Origin: Acanthosoma haemorrhoidale
Lineage: Eukaryota > Arthropoda > Insecta > Hemiptera > Acanthosomatidae
Length of the DNA: 64,000 nucleotides
Assembly (NCBI GenBank): GCA_930367205.1
Contig: OV884015.1
Location: 110,114,509-110,178,508, forward strand
Reading direction: 5' to 3'
Within the stretch, counting starts at the first letter, position 1. Each line of letters opens with the position of its first letter. The notes below the pieces were generated by a model. It was not told where the DNA came from and made no database searches. It saw only the letters and a program-made list of their open reading frames with translations. Positions 12,484 to 24,400 of this stretch are shown piece after piece. A program made the position numbers and the translations under genes.

Positions 12484-15400
12484 CTGAAAGGAAATATATT
12501 TATTACATTTTCATATTAGATGCATTGTTTTTGCACAAGTAAAGATAATAATATAATCACTGGTTAAGTAAAATTATGATTATCTATAAAAATAAAATAA
12601 ATTTATAACTAATTGCAGTTGCATATTACCTGGATAAGAATCTATTCCGCAGAAGGTGTCGGCCTGAGCGAGTTTAGGTGCAGCCAGGTCTAGCCCTCCG
12701 CTTATTTCAACAAAGTCTTTTAATCCGGTCTCATCGCACTGGTATGACACAGACAAATAATTACATTTTATTACGGTTTGTAATAAATCAAGCATCACTT
12801 TTAAATAAATGACATATCAGTCTAAGAAAAAAAAACAGAATAGCTAGAAGTGGTACAATTTTTATTATTATCATAAATTATTGTATGCAAAAATTAGCCA
12901 GAGTGGGGCACTGTTTAAAAGAGACTAGTACGTAGTCTATTTTTAAATTTTCTGAGCGTTCAGCAGTGTATGAATCAAATATTTAACATATTGTTGATTC
13001 ATTTTATATTATTTTCAAATGAATATTTAGTCGGATAGAAAAGCTGGAATATGTCTCATTAAGACCTCAAGTATTATACTGAGTAAAAAAGGAATTAATT
13101 AATGTGGGAAAACCATGTTGGGTGGAGGTGTGTGCCATAACATTTAGGCAGTTCGCTTTAGAAGAGAGAGCTCAGTTTTTACCGAAAGACGTTCACGGAA
13201 GATAGACTAGGATGTTTCGGAAGCGAGGTAATGTGGATAGTAGCAATGAAGATTCATATCCACCGGTAATTCTAAATCATTGTTCGTAACTGATTAGGTA
13301 ACTATTATTTTAATTATGTATAGCCAAGTATGTTAATACATAGACAAAATGATGCTTCAGAAAATATTTAATGAAGCATTATTATGTAAACTATTGTGAT
13401 TTATGAATTACTCTTAGTCCTCAAAAAGATTTTGAGTCAAATTTGATTGAGCTAAGACGAGAGATCGTTATAATATATTGATCATGCACCATATGAATAG
13501 TTGTAGCATGTAATTTTTAACCGCTTTAAAAGATAGTTGGCGGCTTCTTTTAGCATCTACATTCCCTTTTAATTGGATTCAAAATTAAATAATTTTTTTT
13601 CATTAAAAGTGAAAAGCCTCTATTTGCCTTCAATTAATTATAATAAATAAGTGTTAAATATAAATAACCTAATTTTAGGTCGAATCTAAATGTAATTTTT
13701 ACTTCCTTGTATTGATGTAGGACGCTTTGTTACAAATAATTTGTTAAATTTCAATACAGAAATTATGTTAAAAGTCAGCCGATAGGGTGAAATTCCTCAT
13801 GAGGAGTTTTCATGAAGGCCTCGACATCATCTCTCATTTTTTTTTTTAACCAGACAGATTGTAAGATGACCAGGGAAAACCTTGGCCCATACCTGTTTGA
13901 AAGTATAGCCTTTAGCTCCGACATAACATAAAAAAAAAATCTTCAAAATTTACAGTGATATTACTTTACAATTATTAATTAGTCAAATATTCATACGAGG
14001 TAACGTTGGAAAATGATGTGTAGGTTTTGAAAACGATTCAGATTTTTTTAATTTTCCTCATACATTTTTCAATGGTTGACATTTCCCTTTGAGAACTCGG
14101 GGCAAGTGAAGAGTTAAAGCCAAGCCGTGTATCTTCGGTCACGATCATTAGGACCCGAGCGAGGAAATAGGTCTTACTGCCGAGTCATTGGCTGCCGGTA
14201 CACTCAGGGTTATTGGACTACTGGCCCTAACTTCCGGTTATATACCATTTGGTATTTAGCCTTAGGCGGTATTTGTATTTAATATTCGTTGTTTTTTTTA
14301 TGTAATTTATAATCATTATTGATTATGTAATTTATTGAGTATTTATAATCAACTGCGACGAGTAAGGGAAATTCACTTTTCAAGAACAATGAGTATTGAA
14401 AACATTCACCGACTGTTTCGGATGTCAGAAAGAACCAAAAAATAAATTACATTAAAGGAAAATTGTTGCAAAAATTTGACGATTCGGCGAGGATCGGGAA
14501 AAGACAGCTTCGGAAAATTTGAATAAATTATACTAGTCAATACCTAGCCTACACCTATATATTTGTTTGTGATAAGATAAACAACTTTATTGTGCTCAAT
14601 AAGTAATTGAGATAAATGTTCTCATTCATACCATATTTACAATTCATCATTCACTCGCTCATTCATACAATATACCTGTATATTACTCTAATATATACAC
14701 TGACAGGCGAAAAATTCCACCCACTTGTAAAAACATTGTATTTGTATATAATACTTATTATTTATTGAATTTATAAAAATTTTTTTATCTTTAATAAGGT
14801 TTTTAACGTTTATTAAATGAGTCTTTGTTTAAAAATTTTAAATCAAAATGTGAACTGCTAAGAAACATGAAAAAAAAATTGAAAAATAACAATTTTAGCG
14901 CGTATTTCCTCCTCTTGCCTTTATTACTTCTTGAAGACGCCTCGGCATACTTTCCACCAGTCGGGAAATGTCCCTTTGCTGGAGGTTAGCCATCCTTCCC
15001 GAAGAGCCCTTTCAAGGTCCTGCAGTGTATCAGGAACGCGCTCTTATTCGTCCTCCGAGGTTATCCATAAATGCTCGACAGGGTTCAAATGTGGAGAACG
15101 TGCTGGCCAGGCTAAGACCTCAATGTTGTGCTGATGAAGGAACGTCTGTACTATGCGAGCGACATGTGGACGTGCATTATCGTGCATTAGAAATGAATGA
15201 TCGCTGATTCGATGTGGATAGGCAACACATGAGGTTCCAAAATCTCATCTACATAACGATTGGCTGTCAAAGACCCTCCACGAACAACAACCAATTCTGT
15301 GCGGCACTCCATTGAAATCCCAGCTCACACCATTAAGTAACCACGTTGAAAAGGTTGGCTCTGGGTGAAATTACAGGCTGCATACCTTTCATTTCTTCTT

Positions 15401-18400
15401 CTCCACACCCGTCTGGAGATCGTAGAGCAAATCTAGATTTATCTGTAAAAAGTACAGCACACCATTCGTCCATAGTCCAATGACTGTGTTCTCGAGCAAA
15501 AGCCAGCCGTGTAACTCTGTGAGTTCTGGTCAATTCTGGTCCTCTTACTGGGCAGAAAGCCATTAGTCTATACTCATTTAATCTTCTCTGAGCTGTACGT
15601 TCAGAAATTTGCACACCTCGAACTTCTTGGAGCTGATGAATCGCTTGAACAACAGTAAGTTGCCGGTTTCGTAAAATTCTTAAAGTAAGTAACCGGTCAT
15701 CCTGTGGTTCTGTTGCCCGAGGCCGTCCAGAACCGGCCCTTCTATGGTAAGACCCAGTTTCTCGAAAACGCCTGACGGCGTCTCGTAGAGTTTCATAGAG
15801 AACTCCGATGGCATTAGCTGCCATTAATGGAACGTCCATCATCAATAAGTGCCATACCGCGTGCAACATCCTCAGCACGAAGAGGCATTTTTAAACTTAA
15901 AATTGAGACTTTTAAACACTGGGTTTGTGAGGTGCTGCAACGATTCAAAAAACGTAGATGTGTCTCCGGTGGATGAATGGCACACACGGGTGGGTGCAGG
16001 TCAGCGTTCTTCAACCTCTCGAGAGAGGTATGTCGGACCACTTTTCTCATGATCCCATTCTGGAATTGCTGGAGACGTTTAGCTGTATCGTCAAAATAAA
16101 TTCTGGGGTTTCACCCTTTTTAAAATTCTATGAGAAGGAAATTGTTGATTGGGCAGAGGAAGCAAAGAACGGAAAAAACAACAACAATGAAATCATAGAA
16201 TTTCGGCCTCTATACGTTATTCAGGAAGTTTCAGGCAACATTTAGGTATTCTGTGCATCGCTGTTACTGAGAGCCTTACCTACTTAACTATTACCTGATC
16301 CTCACTTGTGTTTTGTTTCTGAGTGACTTACCTACCCAAATATTACCTGATCCTCACTTGTGTTTTGTTTCTGAGTGCCTTACCTACCCAAATATTACCT
16401 GATCCTCACTTGTGTTTTGTTTCTGAGTGCCTTACCTAGCCAACTATTACCTGATCCTCACTTTTGTTTTGTTTCTCTTTGTGTGAACAAGAGCGAAAAG
16501 AACTGAAGCTAAGCTATGCCAAGCCTACCCTCCAACCCAAAAAACCTCATGTTACAAACTTTTTATCAATTTAAAAAAAAAAAATTATAATGATTCGTTG
16601 TATTGGAGATTAACTCCTTGCTCACCTTGCGGATGGTTCCGGTCTCAATCTTGAAGGTGTCCCCCGGTTGACTCACCCCGACGCTGAGAGAAAGGAGGCT
16701 GATCTGTGCAGGATAGAGGGTCGTCAAGCTGCAGTTGGTCGGCTTCCCGTAGTTCCTGATCGTCCACACGTCCAGGCCCTCCACCAGGACGTTGCAAGCT
16801 GCAAGTCAACCCTCAATATCAGCCACAAAGTTATACAATACACAAGCCCTCAAATAAGAATATCTCAGCCTTTGAACACATAGGCAAATATTCCTTCATC
16901 GAGGATAAATAAAGCTTTTTATCCTTACTCGCTAATTAGTCGACCGATCTATTTTCATATATATTGTTTTTAATTTGTATATCAAAGAATGATTTTACAG
17001 GATAAAAAATATTGTTACATCAATTACGATCTGCATTTTATTTTATGAAATATATTCTAACGGTATTGTACTTTCATGATATACGTTTTATCAAGTTCTT
17101 GTGCGTGAAAATATTGTCTTTAAAATAGCATATTCAGTTATTTTTTTTATATAATTTGTAAAATTATTTAAATTTGGTAATCCTTAGTTCAATTATGTAC
17201 ACCATCATCTTTGCGTTTTATTTACAATTACGACAATTGCAACGAGAATGTCTCAAAAAAAAATTATTTTGATTCGAGATTTTTTTCCGGAGCAGAAGAA
17301 ATTTGTTCGATGGAAGGTGAACGGAGAGACTGCATCAACGCTTTGATTCGAACGCTTGAATGTTGGGAATACCACCCTTCAAGACGCACCTCGATCGGTG
17401 ATAATAAATTAATAGAGAGTTCATTTTGACTAAAAATATTAACTTCGGAAGAACCCAAGTTATATAGAGAAACATACATCGTTCAGAAATAGTAATCTAG
17501 TCCGTCGAAAACGTTCGTGTTGAGAGACAAACATTTTTTTCGGTAATTTGGTTCTGATTGGAAGAGTTAACTTCCGTATATATGTATAAATATATCTTAT
17601 GGAGGCTAGGACATTGTAAGCTTACGTTTATTAAAACTATTTATGCTTATTTAATAAAGATTATTTATTAAAACTGAAATAGAAACCCTCTTATAGGGTA
17701 CGTTCGGGAGACGAATTTAAATATAAGCAGACAACATAAGCGACAACTAACACATTAATTAACAAAAAATTATATAATATATATATATATATATGGGAAA
17801 TATCTGGTGAGCACGAGTGAAATTAAAAATATTGACTTTATGAATAAAGGGACTTGATACTTTTTTGACTACAGACAGCTAACTATCGTATGTGGCATGA
17901 AAAATGAGTTATGAGGAATTCGGTTTATAAGGATTTGTTACCTAAGAAGGATTTTTATAGCAGAGAGTTTTTCATTCGCACTACGAGCTTAAAGGAGCGC
18001 CTCGACCACGAGGTGTACAAAAAGCACGTCACCCACTAAAAGACGAGACTACTCAGATCGTCTCTTTTCGACTGACTGTTTATATATACAAGTGAGTCAC
18101 GATTTTGTATCGAAAGGACTCAGCTCTCAATTTTGAGACCTATGAGCTCTCTCAGTGAGAGCAGTGAAAAGGAGACTAACTGATTCCGGTCAGAGAAACT
18201 CTGTGGAACTTCTCAATCCCATAAGGTGGTGCAGAAAATTCACCTAGAATTTTAGATATGATTCCCCCCAAAAAATGCTAGAAAATATGAAACAAAGATT
18301 GCAGTTTAAGCTACAAACTTCAGTACAAATAGAAAAAAGCACATTAATTGATCCAAAATGTAAGAATCGAAATTCGATCCCAAACTATGTTTATAATATA

Positions 18401-21400
18401 GCAAAAAGCGTTATAGTATTTATCAATCTTTATTGTGCAATAATTACAATCTGCCTTTTATAAGGCAATAATAATACAGATAAATGATCTCATTCATACC
18501 ATATTTACAGCACCATTCACTCACTCATTCATACAATAGGACATGATTACAGAAACTGGCCATTGCCAGGACTCCCACTGTCACGCGTTTATAGTAGGTC
18601 ACGAGGCCACTGCCGTTTCAGTCTCCGAGGAGGATTATAGGGATGAGTGGCGCAGTGCAATGACTGTGCTACAGGATTAGGGTGGTTGGAAAGGCTACTG
18701 TGGAATTTCATAAACTTGGAAGGGATGAGTTCTAGAATGTACGTTATATTAAGGTCGTTATGAAGGGTTTTGTTGATGACATAATAAGGGGCATTTACTA
18801 TTGTTCTTAGGACTTTGGATTGAAAGGATTGGATACGCTTGATGTTCGACTTTTTTGCTGTCTCCCATAGCTCTATTCCGTATGTCCAGATTGGTTTAAG
18901 TATAACTTTGTAGATTAGTAGTTTATTTTCTATTGAGAGATGTATAATAATATATAGTATAATATAATATTTCGATTAAAATGTGAAAACAATTTCTCCT
19001 CAATAAAATAAATCAATGATATATTAAAAGAAACATTATTACAAAACTGTTGTTTCTTTTATTTCAAAATGACTGACGAGACGTGTAAGTAATAACTATA
19101 CCGTTATTACATTCAGCTATAGCAAAACCAATATAAACTATAATGAAACAATCTTAGCGATATTGACAATTAATCTTTCTTTCTTTCTCTCTCACTCCAC
19201 TTATATACGGTATAACACTCTTGACATAATAAATAATAACCCACTACTTATTAAAATCTATTTATATTTGTAAATATATTTTATATCATCATATATATAT
19301 ATATTGCAACCTACCTCATTTTTTACCATTTTATTTTCTAATTTATTATATCAATTGACCTTAACTAATTTGGTAGGTCCGTCATGAGATCTTTAATTCA
19401 ACTTGTTTTTATGTCTTCGACATAGGAAATTATCCCGATTGAATCGCCCGATCTCAAGGCTAATGTTATAGTTATTAATAAATTGAGAAACTGGGAATTG
19501 TGAAATATATACAAGTAAAATGGTTATAACAAATAATTATAATTATAAATAGTGCTGACATTAATTATATAAAAAAATATTCAATTCCTTTTGAACAAGG
19601 ATAGTTACTACTAATTAGTTATATAAAAAAATGATAATTGAGCTCAATCTCTTTTTAATGGATCCATAATAAAAAAAACAATATCTATATCACCCAATCG
19701 ATGATATCCGTGTAACCTTCTTCTTCTTCTTCTTTTTCTTCTTCTTCTTCTCCTCTGCTTGTGTTGATGACCGTCAACGGAACGGGAGCTTGCTCTGCTT
19801 TGCTCTCTGGCTCTTGGCTAAGACTGACTAAAACTCGCCCTTCGTCTCATCCCCACTCCTAAGAGCATAAGGGCAGATGCTGGACAAAGTGGGAGGGTGG
19901 CTGGTCATGATATTCTCAAATATCATGAATGTTACAATATATGTATATATATATGATATATATATATATATATCATATATATCATTTTATCGGTTTAATG
20001 TTCGATTGTTGTTGTTGCACTTGAAAACGACAGCGTCGGCAGTGCTCGTGTACTTAATTGGTGCGTGTGGGCAGGCATCGTTATCCCAAACCCACTGCCT
20101 TGTTGAGTATAGGATCCAAGTGTGGATAGAACCGTGTTTGTGAGATCTGCAGCAGTGGAGGCATACATATGAACGACACTGTCATGTTGTAAGTATCCTT
20201 GCGGTCTATTTACATTAAATAGTTAACATTTGTGACAGGTCTACCAGCGTAAAAAAAAGAAACATTATATAACGTTTTAGCTATTTTTTTTCATTCCTAT
20301 TTCATTGATTTTAATTTACAAATACTTAAACATAATCGTAGCTGCCAAAAGCGCTTGTACCGTTGTAAAATCGTCGGTAGACAAGTGAGAAGTATAAATT
20401 TATTTCAGTGGAATGTATCTGCTTGAAAGTAAAGCCTCCCATAAGATAAACAATAAATAAACGAACTGACTAAGACCACTGTATCAACCGCTAACTATAT
20501 ATGTAAATTACCCTACACTCTGGTTCATAATGTATTATAATAGAAAATGCAAATCTGTGTAAACTTCTTGTAATAAATCATAGAGAGGTCGGAAGTCGTA
20601 AACAAGAAACTCAGAGGGCCATAAAACCTAGGGCAAGCACATCTGCCACTTAAAATAGACCTTAAGTCACATCCCGTGGTCATAAAAGCATGCTAGGAAC
20701 CCTTTTGGACCCATGGGATAATAAAACAGACCACCTATAGGCGGTCAAATAACCCAAGTGGGTGAGGCCCTAGCAGCCATAAAAACACACCCTTTTACCC
20801 CAACGGTCATAAAACTAAAGGAAATGACTACCTGTGTATCGTAAAACATACCCCTGGCAGATAGACCCAGCCTTCCACGGGGGAGGGAGTTACCATATTT
20901 ATATCAGTAAATTTCGCCCTAAAAAGACACTCTGTTTCCTAGTCTCCTGAGCCACACTACTTGTAACTTGACACCAGGGGCACTTGGCCCCTGGTCGGCC
21001 CACTCTTCATTCTTTTCTAGTCTCTACATACCGATAGCCGCTACCACCGTCGCGATATGCCTACTCAGCCTTCCGCTAATCTACTCGTGCTAGGCCGACC
21101 TCTATGACGGCACTTGGCCTCACAGCCTATAGCAGACCTCTGACGACTTGTACTTATTACGCTGCCGATCTCTCGCACGAACTCTGAAAACTGGTCTTAT
21201 TCTTTATGAACCTCTGAACCTCATCCTGAACACAGTGTCTTGTCGGGACACACCCCTATCAATAAATGGAGTCAGATATTAACGCCTACATGGAACATGG
21301 TCCATGTTATAAACTACAACAATCCGCACTTGTCACCAGGGCTAGAGTGATTAGGCACTCCCCTAGTGACGCCCCCGACAATTGTTGACCTCCGACAATT

Positions 21401-24400
21401 GTTCACCTAATCCGACAACCACCTTGCTTACAAAGCTTATTAGTCATTTATAGGAATGGGTAGAAGTCAGCAGGTTTTTGCCTTCTCGCTCACTATCCTG
21501 TAAATTTAAAGGGGCTATGAAAGAAAAAAATGTCTTCTTTGCTTTAAATCGTTGTCACTGTTAGTGATGAGATATAAGACTGGTGAAGTACAGGAAAAAC
21601 TCATGCAATGAAGGAATATTCAGGTTTTTCTCGAAAAAATCCTGCTATCGCGAGGATCCCAAATCTAATCAGCCCAGTACGAAAGTAAGCGACGAAGTTT
21701 CTTTTGGGATGTTCCGGAAAACATGATTTAGACAGTTTTTTACACCGTTATTATGTTGAAGATTCCATTTTTACCGAATCTATTAAATCGTAAAGGGTGT
21801 TCCAGAATTAACGCAAGATTTGAATTTGCCGCCATTTGTGCAGTAAAGTACTGGCAACCCAAAAAAAACAATAATTAGACAGCTGACAGTTTAGGGTTAG
21901 TAAAAATGGAGCGTTACAAGATAGAACAATGTGTCTTTATTGCTGAACATTATCTCAAAAATAATGAAAGTTTGGCGGCCGCAGTTCGAATATTTCATAC
22001 AAAATATGGTCGGAATAGTGTTTTGACTTCATCAACTGTGAAGAGATTAATTGAAAAATTTAGGGAGACTGGATCAGTTGGAGACACTAAACACATTGGT
22101 CGTCCGAAAACAAGCCGTTCAAATGTCAATATTGAGCAGTGCGTGAGAGTGTTGTTGGAAATCCAGGAACATCAATTCGGCGTCGTAAATTGGCGTAAAA
22201 AATATTGATGTGGCCAATATGTGGTTTCAACAAGATGGTGCCACATGCCATACAGCCCATGAAACAATTCAAATACTGCATGAGACATGTCCAGGTCGTG
22301 TACTCTCTGGTTTCGGTGATCAGAATTGGCCCCTGAGATCATGTGATTTAACACCTTTAGATTTCTTTTTATGGAGTTATTTGAAGTAAAATGTGTATGT
22401 CAACAAGCCCACATCCACCCGTGCATTAAAAGACGAAATTAAACCACATTTATGCCAGTTATGGAAAATTTCGACAAAAGAGTGCGTATGTGCCAGCAAA
22501 GTCATGGAGGCCCGATGTGTTATTCCATAAATAACCCTATCCTATTTACTTTATAATTCAATAAAAAAATAACAACAAAAATACTAAAAACTGTGTTTTC
22601 TATTTAAATCAAAGCTTGCGTTAATTCTGGGACACCCTATATTTACTAGAAGATTGGCAAGTGTATTCTCACCCCATCCAACTAAATGCCTTTCATTGTA
22701 TTCCTTATTGATGGAATGAGTGTAAGAATAAGAAAGAAGTATCGGGTTTGGTTGACGGTTGACAGATGTGAGATTTGTATCAGATTGATTGAATAAGCGA
22801 CGTATCCACATACTGGATACATACACGACAATGTTGGTCCCATTAATAGATTTGATGCAAATCTAAGAAAGCATATCGATTCCCCTGCTAATCGATTATA
22901 CATTCACGGTCAAATGTCAGCTCCCAGGAATATATTTGCCAGGAGTGTCAACAGAGCGTTTTTATCTCCAGCCGTTCTCTGGAAATCCCAACTTAAGGGC
23001 ATGTAAGACTCCAGCATTGTTATAAGAGTGTAATCCGAGTTTGTTTAAGCATTGAGAAAATTGATAAACTCCTCAGAGAGTTGTTTAAATAATTATTGAT
23101 GTTTTGGAAAGAAGTGTTTGGTATTTTTTTGGCAAAAATATGCTCGATTTAATTTAGATCACTAGAAGTGGCCATTTTAACAATCAAATCCAAATAGTTA
23201 AAATATTTCTTCTTATTTTACTTAATTTATTTCAGTGGGATGTACCTGCTTGAAAGTAAAGCCTCCCATAAAATAAACAAACTGACTAAGACCACCTTGC
23301 ATACAAAGCTTATTAGTCATTTATAGGAATGGGTAGAAGTCAGCAGGTTTTTGCCTTCTCGCTCAGTATCAATCGCTCTAGGACTTGACGAAGTTATTAT
23401 TGAAACTTTCAGCCCAAAATAACATATAGCTGGAAGAATCCGGGACCTCTGTTGGTAAATACCATGGGGCCCTGTTACCATATAGATATAGCTGTGAACT
23501 ATGTCTTCAAGTATTTGCAGACTGACCGTTTGTGGCCTAAAATGTGAGAATATTGGGGGAGATCAGAAATGACCGATCCTATTTTTTTATTTTTTGTAAT
23601 ATATTTCATTTTATATAAATTTGAAGACGCTAACGTTTACTATGCCATTAAACCAAAAAAAGGAAAAAATCTTTTCTTTTTTTTTTAAATCTTAGAGATC
23701 TCAAATGTGATACTTATTTAGACCCATAATAACTTTTTAATAGAATAAAATGGGTAGTGGTGAAGTACTTTTTACTACCTCGGTGAGAAATCTACTTCAA
23801 GTATCAAGCATATGAGCTCTTGATTTTTTCTTGTAAAGAGTTTTTAGAAGTGTGATTGAGACAAGCAATCTAGGCAGTAAGGTCCTTGTAGCCTGCTACA
23901 GAATAACTGGTATACGTCATGTATGTCTGTATGTAATGTTTGGCCGGATAATGATACATATCGTGAATTTGTATTTAGTCAAAGTAATGCAATGCATCAA
24001 AATCATTGTTGAATACAAATCAAAATCACCACCAGAAAAAAATATATTGTATTAATTAAGAAACTAAATCTACTCAGCCTCACTTTTTTGTTTTATTTTT
24101 TCAATTTATTTAGACCCATTTCTTAGATGTAAATAACATTATGTAATCAGTATTAATTTTTTTTTGTTAGTTTAAGAACACAAAAAAACTATTAAAAAAA
24201 TAAAATGTATATTTCTTAGGTGAATATGTAAGAAAAATGTAAATAATGTTTTCTCAACTGTATTAAAATAAATTTCCACAATAGACAAAAGTCTACTTGT
24301 TTTTTAAATGTTTTAAAATCTTACGCAAAACTGTCAAAGTTTCACATATAAATAAAACTCATTGTTAATTACTCAAATCCGAAATGGCAACTTTGAAACG

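Noticed and set aside
14931..15207. Plus-strand open frames of 67 and 79 codons
   Set aside because: They are the antisense of the Tc1 transposase pseudogene.
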